A stretch of 64,000 nucleotides of DNA, from positions 1 through 64,000 of the forward strand of contig JANXAW010000024.1 of assembly GCA_025061985.1 (NCBI GenBank). Direction: 5' to 3'. Positions 33,987 through 44,300 of the stretch are shown here, piece by piece; positions within the stretch are counted from its first letter, which is position 1, and each line of letters opens with the position of its first letter. The notes under the pieces are model-generated. The model did no database searches and was not told where the DNA came from. It saw only the letters and a list, made by a program, of their open reading frames with translations. The stretch comes from Fimbriimonadales bacterium (lineage in GTDB: Bacteria; Armatimonadota; Fimbriimonadia; Fimbriimonadales; GBS-DC). Both the position numbers and the translations under genes were made by a program.

Positions 33987-36629
33987 ATGCGTATGCGAAC
34001 TGCGCGTGGTCAAACGCTGATTGTGGCGCTGCTGGTAAGCTTTGCGCTGCTGATTGTGGGCGGCGTGTTCATTGCTCTCATTGCGCGCAACCTTCTCAAT
34101 GTTCGCCAAGCGCGTGAGCGCCTCAGCGCAGAGTACTTTGCCGAATCGGGCTTGCAGTTTGCAATTGACCAGTTGGTACGCAGCGAGTTCGGCGCAGACT
34201 GGCGTCCTATCCCCGACAACATCACCAACCCAGAAGACCCCGACTACTTCTGGCTCAAGCCTTATGACCCCGCAACGGGCACAGGCGGATTCACGCGCAT
34301 CAACTTGGAAGGCGGGCGCGCTCTTATTCGCGTCTCTTACCAGCCTTCAGGCACGGTGCATCAACAGCCCGTTATCAAGATTGAGTCGATTGGGCGTGTA
34401 GGCATCGTGGATCGGAACGATCCCTCCACTTTTCGCTTAGCTGACCGCGTGCAGCGTGCGGAGCGCGTCGCCTACATGCAGATTGGCACGATCGATTACT
34501 TGCGGTTTGTGATGAATCGCGAGCAACGGGGTACCTTGATGGACATCGGCGTGCCTAGCATTGGGCTGCTGGATAGGCAAGGGCGTGAGATTCCTTACCG
34601 CACCCTTTTGGGCGAACTGCTCAGTGGGAGCCTTACGGAGCACGGCTTAGGCGGTGGCTCGATCTATGTCAACGGCAACCTACGATTTAGTGGGCATGTG
34701 CAGATTGCGATAGATCCTGAGCGGGGGGAGCGGGTGTATGTGGCAGGGGAGGTGGTTCACAGTGAGGGCGCGCGCGTGGAGCTGATTACCCCACAAGGCA
34801 CTTTCTTGCTTCCTCACAGTCGTGATCCGAACTTTACCACTGCGGGTGGGCTTTACCGCGATGGACGCCCATTGACTGCTGCTGACGGGTACCCGCGCGC
34901 AATCGCCTATTTGGAGCCTCCCCGCATTGATGTGGAAGACCCCGCCACAAACCTGCCGCGCTATGTGGCTGCCACGCGCGAGTCGGGTATCTGGCGTCAA
35001 CGCAGCGACGGCACGTGGTTCAATACGGGCCAGTATGGCTATGGGCGCGGCATTTACATCAACAACGCGCAAGACATCCAGCAAGAGAGCCGCGCGATTT
35101 TGGGAGGCTACACGCTGCGGGGCGACTGGCTCAACCCCGGCAAATCGCGCTACTGGAATGGACCCTTCTATGAGCCTCCAGGCGTTTTCATTGAGCTAAT
35201 AGAAATCCCCAATCCCGACGGCACTATCAGGGTACAGGGCTTTCGCATCACGCGCAACCAAGCCGATCCGCGCGACGTGTGGTTTGATCCTCGCACGGGA
35301 CGGCCCACAAACCTCAAGACGATGAGCTTCTTCTTCCGTAACCCGAATGATCCAAATGACCCCACGCTCAACAACGAACTTACTTGGGACGATCGCACCT
35401 TCGACGTGCCCTTCAACGGCGTAATCTACGCCGAGGGCAACGTGCGCATCAAAGGGCGCATCCCCTCAGGCAGGCAAATCACGATTGTCACCAACGGCAC
35501 CGCATACATTGAGGGCAACATCGTCAAGGGCAACAAGCGATCGGCGTTAGCTATTCTCGCAAAGGACTACGTGTGTGTGAATACTACGCAGTTCCTCCAG
35601 CGCACTTTTGACAGCCCTGCCGAAGCAAAGGGCGATCCGACGAACCCAGAGGCGCCATACTTTTTCACCGTGCTGCCCGAGCAGCCGATGCGCTTGGTAT
35701 TCAGTTTTGGCATAGATCCGCAGCAATACACTGGTAACTTCGGGGGAATTTGGCTCCTCTTGCGCCACGCTACCAGCGCTACCGGAGGTGGTTCGTTTGT
35801 CAATCTGCTGATCAATCCTGCATGGTTTGAGAACGCGAACTATGACCCCTACTATCCCTTCGGAGTGGTCAGCGATGCGCGTGTGTTGCCCTTAGGGGGC
35901 AGCCCGCTGCAAGTCTACCCAAACTATGAGCAGAGGGCTATCCGATTGGTGCCTCCCCCTAGCGGTGCAAGGTACTTGCTGATTCCCGACCCTGGCGTAC
36001 CGAACCTATTGCAGCTCCAGCTGCATCCGCTTTCGAACGTGAGGGGTTTCCAACTGCCTGCGGGGAATGCGCCGTACCTAATAAGCGCCGCTGCGGTGCA
36101 GCCGTTGGACATTCGCATTGAGGCGGCTTTATTTGCCCAAGAGGGCTGCTTCTTCGTCATTCCGGGCTACTGGTTCAACACGAACCCTCAGGACACGCGC
36201 GCTAATTATGAGCGCACGCGCAAACGCTTTGAGGGTATAGTTTCGGATGAGTTCCCGTTCTACGGAGAGCCGCTAGACATCCGCATTACGATTGTAGGTT
36301 CGATTGCCGAGAACTTCACGGCGCCGCTGGGCGACCAGACCGAGTGGCTACGGCGCTGGGGTTGGATCCCACGCTTTTATGGCAGCTCGGGCTTTCAGAT
36401 TCCTGATCAGCATCAGTATTACTTCCATGATCGGGAAGGGCGGTACGCGGTGAACCTGTTTATGCGGTATGATCCTGTGTTCCGTCCGAGGGTGGGTTCG
36501 GAGCCTCTGCGCGTGGCGTATGACGCAACTCAAGATCCGTCGGGGCAGCATCCGGGCAGGTTTTTGCCGCCGCTACCGCGACTGCCCGTGTGCCCGAAAC
36601 CGATTTACATTGGCGATGTTCGTCCCTAA
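33987..36629 (+). CDS. Oversized GspK/PilX-like minor prepilin without Glu5
   Basis: An 880-aa protein. The N-terminus ARGQTLIVALLVSFALLIVGG has the prepilin Gly and hydrophobic stretch but Val, not Glu, at +5, as in GspK and PilX. LSAEYFAESGLQFAIDQLV follows, typical of that group. The body has beta-solenoid-like repeats: SIYVNGNLRFSGHV, VIYAEGNVRIKGRI, GTAYIEGNIV. GspK is about 330 aa and PilX about 190 aa. It is the fourth gene of the operon, exactly where GspK/PilX stands in minor pilin clusters. The start is the ATG at 33987 directly after the previous stop; in-frame upstream codons lie inside the preceding gene. Confidence 0.85.
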   Translation: MRMRTARGQTLIVALLVSFALLIVGGVFIALIARNLLNVRQARERLSAEYFAESGLQFAIDQLVRSEFGADWRPIPDNITNPEDPDYFWLKPYDPATGTGGFTRINLEGGRALIRVSYQPSGTVHQQPVIKIESIGRVGIVDRNDPSTFRLADRVQRAERVAYMQIGTIDYLRFVMNREQRGTLMDIGVPSIGLLDRQGREIPYRTLLGELLSGSLTEHGLGGGSIYVNGNLRFSGHVQIAIDPERGERVYVAGEVVHSEGARVELITPQGTFLLPHSRDPNFTTAGGLYRDGRPLTAADGYPRAIAYLEPPRIDVEDPATNLPRYVAATRESGIWRQRSDGTWFNTGQYGYGRGIYINNAQDIQQESRAILGGYTLRGDWLNPGKSRYWNGPFYEPPGVFIELIEIPNPDGTIRVQGFRITRNQADPRDVWFDPRTGRPTNLKTMSFFFRNPNDPNDPTLNNELTWDDRTFDVPFNGVIYAEGNVRIKGRIPSGRQITIVTNGTAYIEGNIVKGNKRSALAILAKDYVCVNTTQFLQRTFDSPAEAKGDPTNPEAPYFFTVLPEQPMRLVFSFGIDPQQYTGNFGGIWLLLRHATSATGGGSFVNLLINPAWFENANYDPYYPFGVVSDARVLPLGGSPLQVYPNYEQRAIRLVPPPSGARYLLIPDPGVPNLLQLQLHPLSNVRGFQLPAGNAPYLISAAAVQPLDIRIEAALFAQEGCFFVIPGYWFNTNPQDTRANYERTRKRFEGIVSDEFPFYGEPLDIRITIVGSIAENFTAPLGDQTEWLRRWGWIPRFYGSSGFQIPDQHQYYFHDREGRYAVNLFMRYDPVFRPRVGSEPLRVAYDATQDPSGQHPGRFLPPLPRLPVCPKPIYIGDVRP

Positions 36630-36641
36630 GGGGTGAAGCGT

Positions 36642-39600
36642 ATGGTGCGAACGCAGTGGATGGTGGGTAGCATATTGGCAATGTTGGTTGCCATCGCCTA
36701 TGCAGATGGGCGTGGCTATGAAGCGCGCACAGTCACAGTCAACGCAGGTGTGGTGGTGTTTGGCTCAAACGACGCCTATGCGCGCGATCTATACACCTTT
36801 TACGTGATGGAGCGACGCAGTGACCTTAAGCCGCTGGGGTTGGTGTTTCGCAATCCGTTCGCTCCTACGCGCGATGCTAACAATCGTCCCGTTACGCGCA
36901 ACCATGCGTTGTATTGGCAAGTAGATGTTGCTCGTCTAAACGACAGCCAGCTTGCCCGCTACCACATTTTGCTGCTGAGTCGCACCAGTTGGGACGGAAT
37001 GACACTTGAAATCCGCGAAAAGTTGCGCCGCTTTGTGGATGGTGGGGGGACGCTGTGGATCGATGTGCCGTCGCAGGGCACGGGGGGCAGGCTCTGGTTT
37101 CCAGAGGTGGAGCTCAGCTCTGCTTCTGGAGCGGTCAATGTCGTGAACCTGAACCATCCGCTGCTGCGGGGCTACTATGTGTTGTCGCCTGCGGAAGTGG
37201 CTCGCTTGGGGCTACGTGGGCGCGGCTTCAGCGCTGCCACTTTGGACATCCGTGCTAATCGCCCCGTGCTGCAAGTGGTTACGGCAGTGGGCGAGGCTCC
37301 TGTGATCGCAGCGGTCACCTACGGTTCGGGGCGGATCGTGGTTAGCGCAGCGGGGATTGCAGCTGCCATGAATGCGCCGCTTAGCCCGACGGGCGATATT
37401 GTGCCAGAGGCACCTGAGTTAGCGATGGAGGCAGTGCCCGAGTTGGAGCTTAAGTTCGCCTACAACCTTGTGCGTTGGGCGGGTGCGGGCACGCGCGAAG
37501 CCTTCAACCAGCGCCGAGCGAACGCAGTTGCCGAGCAATATGGCGCGCCGTTGGGCATCCGCTGGCGCGTACAAGGGGGCGGCTACACCCAGCGAAGCGG
37601 CAGCGCAGTGGTCTATGGCGGGTTGGTGTTTGTAGTCAGAGGCAATGAGCTTATCTGCTACGATGCTGTACCGCGCCGCGACTTGGATGGCGACGGGCGT
37701 GCCGATGATGGCGCCCTGGACTTCGAGCGGGGCGAGATGTTTGACTGTGTTTGGAGAGTATCGCTTCGGACGCAGCGCGTATCGCCCCCTGTAGTCGTGG
37801 AGAACCCTCAAGGGATACAGGTGGTGGTTGCTACCGATGAGGGGGTGGAGGCGTACTGGGCTTTACCACGCGGTGCGGGTGGGCGCGTTCCCGATACAGG
37901 TCAGCAAGCCTGGTCCATATCAGCGCCTGTTGTCCTGGGAAGGAACCTGCCGCACCTGGTGCGCGGAGGTTATCCAGCGCCAGTTGTGGTAGACAACGCG
38001 TTGCTCCTTGTGCCCTTGTCGTATCAGGCAGGCACGCGCGTAACGGCAGGCTTTTACGCGGTGTTGCTTTCGAATCCACCCAGAGTAGTTACCTCTGCGA
38101 GCGTTCCGTTTGGTGAGTGGATACAGCCTCACCCAAACGGTGGTAGCTCCATAGGCGAGTGGATCTTGCCTCCCGTGGCGGGCTACGTGCCCAATTTGGG
38201 GCAGGGAGGTGGCAACGATTTCGTCGTCTACTTCGGCGTGCGCGACGCTGTCGGTACGGACGCGCATGTTGAGGGTGTTCGCGCGTTGTGGATTGGCGCC
38301 AAGGGCGAGATTTTGGAGCCGATTGTGCGCAACGGCGTGTTCCAAAACGCCTTTCGCTCGCGGATTACGGGGCACGCTCGCTTCTTCGCCAACCCCGACG
38401 GCACCGCTGACCTCAGCAATCCATTACACCCACGCGTGTACCTAATCGACCGCGCCACTGGCGCAGTCATAGAGGAAGTCACTGAACAATGCCTGTTCAA
38501 CGTTGGTCCTCAGAACCAAGTTGCTCAGGGACAAGTGTTCATTCGAGGCTCTCTACCTCGTGATGTTACGCGGGATGCTGCTTTGGTGATTGACTACTAT
38601 ATCGACTGGGGCTCTGTGCGAGGCGATGCGCGGGCGCTGTTTCGCACCTATGCCACCTTGCCCAGCTACTCTACTACCAGCCCAACTGTGCCTCCGCAAC
38701 GCCTGCAAGGCTACACCCTTGCTCCCAATGGCATCCTCTATATCACTACTGGTACCGAGGAGACCGACCCTGACAGAGCGAATGGCAACATTATCGCCCT
38801 GCAAGAGCAATCTGCTGTTCTTACGCAAGGGGGTGGGGGTGGTACTCAAGCGCGCAGTGGTTCGCGGGTGCTCTGGCGCTGGCAATCACACGGTGGCTAT
38901 AAACAGCCCATACCGGGGCAAGGATTGCAGGAAGTAACTGTGCCCGCCAGCACTATCTACAGGGAACCGAACGAAACCTTTATGCGGCTCGCTGCGAACT
39001 TGCTTGACTTCCGTCATAGCGCTGCTGCGAGCCTAGGGGGCAATCAAGCACGCCAGTGGATGAATTTCACTTTCAGACATGCACCTATCTACTACGATGG
39101 AGCTGTCTATGCTATTGGCGAGGGCGAGTTCCGCATTGGTCCGTTCAGCCGCCCATACACTGTCTTGGTCGCCTTAGATGCGGAGCCAGGTCTGTTTGTC
39201 GTACCCGTGGGGGCTCCAATAGGCTACTCCGACAACTTCCGAGTAAGCCTTCAGCAGCGGGATTACGCGCGTTCGGGGGCGAGCCCGATCAACAACGTTT
39301 CCTCCGTCCTGAGCTACGAGGCACGTAACCCAATACCTGATGCCAAAGTGGACTTCGCCACGGGGCAGATTCGGATTGAGAGCTTCGCACGTGGCGACCC
39401 CGCAACAGGGCGCATCAACCTCATTGACAATGTGCTGAGCATTTCGCAGCCTGTGGTGGTTAGCTTCGGCACTCCGCAGATCAACTCTACCTTCGTTCCA
39501 AAAGACCAACTTTTGAACTGGGACAATCTGCGCTGGTATGGGGTGCTGTTGCTTGGCAAGCCGATTGTCCAACCCGTGGTGGTGGGGGACAACGTGTACA

Positions 39601-41366
39601 TGCCGATGCTATTTGTGAATCCGATTCAGGTCTCGCAGACATTTGTGGGCATGATGGCGTTGGCGGCGGATCCGTATCCGCTTCAGCCCGACTTGCCACA
39701 ACGCCAAGCTCAGGCGGGGGTCATCCCACGTGCCAGTCTCCAAAATCCACTTCGCTACCGATCTATTGTCCGCTGGCCTTATGTGGATGACCTTGGCGCT
39801 CAGTTTGAAGGAGGGGATTTGGATCTGCCGGCATTGTTCGAGTTGCTGTACAATCGGTTTGCGGAGAACTTTGAGCAAGGCAGCGATGCTTCCTCGATTG
39901 CCGTAGGCGAAGGGCTGATGCTGGTGAGCATTGCGGGCGAGTTGCGCGCTTATAGTCGCCAAAGCACAATCATCGCCGATGAGAACCGCCTAGTAGAGGT
40001 GGACACTGCAGGGCGTGTCGTATGGTCAACGGAGAACACTCAGCTGGACGTGTACACTGGTTCGCGCGTTCCCAGCAAGCTGCGCTATGCCCTGACGCCC
40101 AACGCCCGCGTGTACCGCTACAGTGAGAATGAGTTCTTGGTGGTAGAGCCAGAGCGCAACCGCGTGGTCATCATTGACCGCGCTGGGTCAGAGGTACGCA
40201 CGATCACCCGCTTTATCCCTGACCAAGTGGTGCTGCGCGACGAAGCAACAGGGCAGGTCACGGGAGTGGTCAATCTGCGTGCGGCTGGTGCGTTCAGCTC
40301 CAACTACTACAGTGGCGCTCCAGAGACCTTGCGCAACCCCACTGATGTTACGGTGTGGACAGAGTTCGTACCTGCTGCGCGCAACCCCTTCGCAGAACAT
40401 AGAGAGCTGGAGTACTGGATCCACTACACGATCACAGATGCAGGGAACGCGCGCGTTGTGGATATCGTCGATCGATATGAGGTTGACCCACGCACCTTTA
40501 CCGTAGGTGGGCCTGTACGCCATTCGCAGCTGGGCGAGATGCTAGGTGTGCTTTACTGGATGACACCTTCTCAACGCTTAGGTCGCAACTATCGCTATGT
40601 GGCTGCCCAGCGGTTTGAATACTGGGACGGCAGCCAGACGCGGATTGGCTTTGTCACCGTTGTGCAAAACCTTGCAGAGGGGGCGTTCGAGGCCACGGGC
40701 ACTTTAGACCCGTTGGATCCAAGCACCCCGCATGCAGGGATGCTTACCATTCAGCTTGTTGTGAATGGGCGCGATCAGACGCTGTTTATCCGCCGAATGC
40801 GCCTGCCCGACGGGAAAGCTGTGCCCATCCTCGGCCCTGTGGCTATCGATGTGAGCAAACGCAGCGCAAGTGGCCAAGGAACCACAGGGCTGTACCTGCT
40901 GCTTACGACCAGCACAGGCATCTATGAGCTACAGGTTCCTCTCACGGAGAATATCCGCGACACCCTGCCCGTCACGTGGATGCTACCCAGCGAAGTCTTC
41001 GCAACCAATGTACGCACGCAGATTAGCGGGCAGGACTTAGTGCTCAGACCCGATGGCACTCCTGAATATCCAATCTTGCTGCGAGCGCGTCAGGCTCGGT
41101 ATTTAGACAACGGGAACGTGCTGGTCGTAAACGCCTACGAAGGTGAAACTCGGGTCTTAGTCCGAAGAGAAGGTAACACGGTCGTAGCTGAGCCACGCGC
41201 CTACTTCGGCGAGGTGTTTGAGATAAAAGGTGCCGATTACGACCCACAAGCCGAGGGGCTGGGCTTTAAGTACAGCTCCATTGTATGGAGCACTTTGGAT
41301 AACCCAGAGATGAGTGGCTCTTACTCGTTGCGCAAGCCTAGTTCTGCCGATCGAGGAGGTTTCTGA
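36642..41366 (+). CDS. Giant secreted beta-propeller-type protein (PilY1-position, first)
   Basis: A 1574-aa protein. A signal peptide (about residues 1-22, ending in AIAYADG) is followed by an N-terminal alpha/beta domain resembling amidotransferase-like or VWA-like folds (YHILLLSRTSWDGM, then FVDGGGTLWIDVPS). A long beta-rich body contains propeller-like blades (GGLVFVVRGNELICYDA, GELRAYSRQS, then VDTAGRVVWSTEN). A DLDGDGRADD calcium-type loop starts at residue 347. It has no membrane anchor or sorting signal at the C-terminus. The position directly after the PilX-like gene is where PilY1 is found in Gram-negative tip operons; sequence kinship to PilY1 is not shown. The ATG at 36642 has AAGGGG 8 nt upstream. 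Confidence 0.7.
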   Translation: MVRTQWMVGSILAMLVAIAYADGRGYEARTVTVNAGVVVFGSNDAYARDLYTFYVMERRSDLKPLGLVFRNPFAPTRDANNRPVTRNHALYWQVDVARLNDSQLARYHILLLSRTSWDGMTLEIREKLRRFVDGGGTLWIDVPSQGTGGRLWFPEVELSSASGAVNVVNLNHPLLRGYYVLSPAEVARLGLRGRGFSAATLDIRANRPVLQVVTAVGEAPVIAAVTYGSGRIVVSAAGIAAAMNAPLSPTGDIVPEAPELAMEAVPELELKFAYNLVRWAGAGTREAFNQRRANAVAEQYGAPLGIRWRVQGGGYTQRSGSAVVYGGLVFVVRGNELICYDAVPRRDLDGDGRADDGALDFERGEMFDCVWRVSLRTQRVSPPVVVENPQGIQVVVATDEGVEAYWALPRGAGGRVPDTGQQAWSISAPVVLGRNLPHLVRGGYPAPVVVDNALLLVPLSYQAGTRVTAGFYAVLLSNPPRVVTSASVPFGEWIQPHPNGGSSIGEWILPPVAGYVPNLGQGGGNDFVVYFGVRDAVGTDAHVEGVRALWIGAKGEILEPIVRNGVFQNAFRSRITGHARFFANPDGTADLSNPLHPRVYLIDRATGAVIEEVTEQCLFNVGPQNQVAQGQVFIRGSLPRDVTRDAALVIDYYIDWGSVRGDARALFRTYATLPSYSTTSPTVPPQRLQGYTLAPNGILYITTGTEETDPDRANGNIIALQEQSAVLTQGGGGGTQARSGSRVLWRWQSHGGYKQPIPGQGLQEVTVPASTIYREPNETFMRLAANLLDFRHSAAASLGGNQARQWMNFTFRHAPIYYDGAVYAIGEGEFRIGPFSRPYTVLVALDAEPGLFVVPVGAPIGYSDNFRVSLQQRDYARSGASPINNVSSVLSYEARNPIPDAKVDFATGQIRIESFARGDPATGRINLIDNVLSISQPVVVSFGTPQINSTFVPKDQLLNWDNLRWYGVLLLGKPIVQPVVVGDNVYMPMLFVNPIQVSQTFVGMMALAADPYPLQPDLPQRQAQAGVIPRASLQNPLRYRSIVRWPYVDDLGAQFEGGDLDLPALFELLYNRFAENFEQGSDASSIAVGEGLMLVSIAGELRAYSRQSTIIADENRLVEVDTAGRVVWSTENTQLDVYTGSRVPSKLRYALTPNARVYRYSENEFLVVEPERNRVVIIDRAGSEVRTITRFIPDQVVLRDEATGQVTGVVNLRAAGAFSSNYYSGAPETLRNPTDVTVWTEFVPAARNPFAEHRELEYWIHYTITDAGNARVVDIVDRYEVDPRTFTVGGPVRHSQLGEMLGVLYWMTPSQRLGRNYRYVAAQRFEYWDGSQTRIGFVTVVQNLAEGAFEATGTLDPLDPSTPHAGMLTIQLVVNGRDQTLFIRRMRLPDGKAVPILGPVAIDVSKRSASGQGTTGLYLLLTTSTGIYELQVPLTENIRDTLPVTWMLPSEVFATNVRTQISGQDLVLRPDGTPEYPILLRARQARYLDNGNVLVVNAYEGETRVLVRREGNTVVAEPRAYFGEVFEIKGADYDPQAEGLGFKYSSIVWSTLDNPEMSGSYSLRKPSSADRGGF

Positions 41367-41369
41367 GCG

Positions 41370-44300
41370 ATGATGGGGCGAGCACTGTTTGGGGTTGTGG
41401 CTATGCGCTCTCTGTTGGTGGGGTTGCTGACAGGCGTCTTTGCGGTGCTTGCTGCTCAAGATAGTTGGCACACGCATCGGGGTAGCGAGCAACGCACGGG
41501 CACCACTACGAACGCACGCGCTAGCGCCGTGAGCCTGCTACTGGCGTGGACTTATCCACCCGCTGAATCGGTGCGTGCGCCTTTGGTGGTGGATAACGAT
41601 TCGGCGTTAGCGGGTCCGGTGGTAGGCGAGTGGCTCATCCCCAGCCCTGCAGAGCGGGCGTCGGATCCTTATCTCGCCAATCCCGATACGACAGAGCCAT
41701 ATCGTTATGCCTTCTGTGTTCGTGAAGGGGAAAACGCTCCAATTGCTGAGTTCGCTTGGCTGAGCGGTGCCTTGCCCGCTGGTTACTATCGGGTTTATGT
41801 GTACATTCCTGCTGTCCCAACTCGCCCTCGAGGTCAGAGCGCGCTAAATGCTAGCCGTGCAGAATATGTGATTGCCGATGGTTTTGGGGTCACCACGGTT
41901 TACCTTGACCAGACGGTAGGCGGCTGGCGACCTCTTGGGGATCGTTCGTTCTATCATGACGGCAGCTCTAACGGCATCAAAATCACGCTGCGCAACGTCA
42001 TTCGTCGGGATAGCCCCGACTATGACGCGCAGGAGCCTGTGATCGTTGTTGCGGACGCAGTGCGCTTTGTACCTGACTATGGCACTGTGCAAGCCTCGCC
42101 TGTAGTGATCCGCCACCCGCTGGATCCTACCCGCCACCTGGTCTACATCGTAAACGGTAACGGTACTCTCACTTGCATAGAGAACCCCATTGGCACGCGC
42201 GAGGCGCGCGTGCGCTGGACTTTGCGCCTGCCTGATTTGCCCGAGCAAGCGCACGGCATCATCTACGACACACGCAGTCCTGACTTCACGCCCGGACTGT
42301 TCTCAGGAGACAACCTCCTACCAGACGCCTACAGTCCAACCTACTACGAGATTGCTCCCACAAACGACCCGAATAACATTCAGCGCGCTTATTGGCGCGT
42401 GCGTGTGCCAACAACAGGGCAATACTACGTAGAGGCGTGGTTCCCTTCGAGCGTTGACAACGCTCGTCAAGCAGAGTATGTGATTGAGCATGAGCAAGGC
42501 GAATTGCGCGTGCGCGTTGATCAGCGATTTGGCGGGCGGTGGGTACGCCTGAACAACACGCCTGTAGAACTGCGCGCGGGCAGAACTTATGAGATTGAAG
42601 TCAACAACTACTCTCCTGAGGATGTTGCTGCAGGCGCGCGGCGCGTAATTGCCGACGCCATCCGCTTGCTAAGGGCAGATGGGTTGGATCGCGGAAGCTA
42701 TTCCACGCCTGCGGTAGGGGAGGTACGCATTCTCGACGGTGGCTCGGTTCAAACGCGCTGGGTGGTCTTCCTTGGAGCTCAAAATGGCGCGATTTACGCC
42801 ATAGATGCCTTGGGTGATGGCGAAAACAACACCCAACGGGGCGAAACTAAGATTTACTGGGTGATCAAGCCAGACAATACCGCAAGCTTCAGCTACGCAT
42901 CACCGCTCATTATTGGAAACGATCGCCTAGTCATTGGGAACCCCAATGGTTCAGTATACTTGATCAGAACTGATTTAGACCCCAACAACGAGGACACCTA
43001 CTTCGTTTGGGAGTATCGGCGCCCTGGTGCGGCGTTTGTGTCCACGCCCGCCTATAGCCCCGAAACGGGTTTAGTGTACATCGGCAGCATTGAAGGCGGC
43101 AATCTGTTTGGGCGCTTGATTGCCTTAGACCCATCTCGTACGGATGACCCGCGTACTCCAGATGTGGATGAGCGCGTGGCGTGGACTTACCCGAAAGAGG
43201 TGAACAACTTCATAGAACCTATCACCGCAACGCCTGCGGTGGCGTTAGGGCGGGTCTACGTCACGACGGGCGGCTTGAATGGCGGGCGGTTGTACGCTGT
43301 AGACGCCCGAACGGGACAGCTGAAGTGGGCGCAACCGAGCCTTGATGCACCGCGCATCCCGCAGTTCAGCTTCTTCCACAGCTCTCCGCTGGTAGTGCCC
43401 AACGCCCCCTACGACGACGGCGATACGAGGCCCATCGTCTACGTAGCAGGAGAGATTGGCCATGTGATCGCCTTCGATGCTGAGGATGGGAGGTTGATTT
43501 ACATTAGCGAGAGTTTAGGATCGGCGGTTTACAGCTCGCCCATCTTCACGAACATTCAAGATACTGATGCGGAGGGGGATGTGCTGGCAGCGCGTCCCGC
43601 AGTTGTGGTGGCGACCAACGCGGGCAAGCTCCTTGCACTACACGCCGATGACCTGACCAACGCGCGCGGTGGGAAAGCCTTCGAGGGGTGGGATCTCTAC
43701 GCCGAGACGGTATTTGCCTCGCCTGCCGTGTTGGATGGATGGCTTTACGCCGCGGATGACGACGGGATTGTGTACGCCTTCAATGTGCAGGGAGTGGCTG
43801 CTGCTCCGCCTGAGAGTGGGTTAGGTGAGGTCATTCGCGATCCAACGCGCAGCACAACGGAAGACGGGGGCGACTACAGTAAGCTACGCATCACTGTCAC
43901 AACCAGTAGGGAAGATGCAGATGCTGTGCGCGAGGGGCGTCTGCTACCAGAGCGAGTCAGGCCCGAGTATCCCGCAGCGCTGGAGTGGGGCGATCGGATT
44001 TATGTCATTGCGTGGAACTTCAGGCAAGGCACAATCCCGCGTACTATACGGGTGCAGCTTAGGGGACCAGGCAACTCGCGTGCTGAGTTAGCGCTTCAAG
44101 CCCGTCGCCACCGACGAAACCCTGATGATCCTAACTCGGAGTACTTCGTGGCGGTTGGTGAGTTCAGCATTGTGCCATCGAGCACAAACTTCTACACGCC
44201 CGGGCAGAAGTACACCTTAGAGGTCTCTGTTGATGGCGCGTTCTCATGGACAGCCGACCTATGGCGAGAGACCCCCGAAATTGATCGCCCCAGCCGAGGG

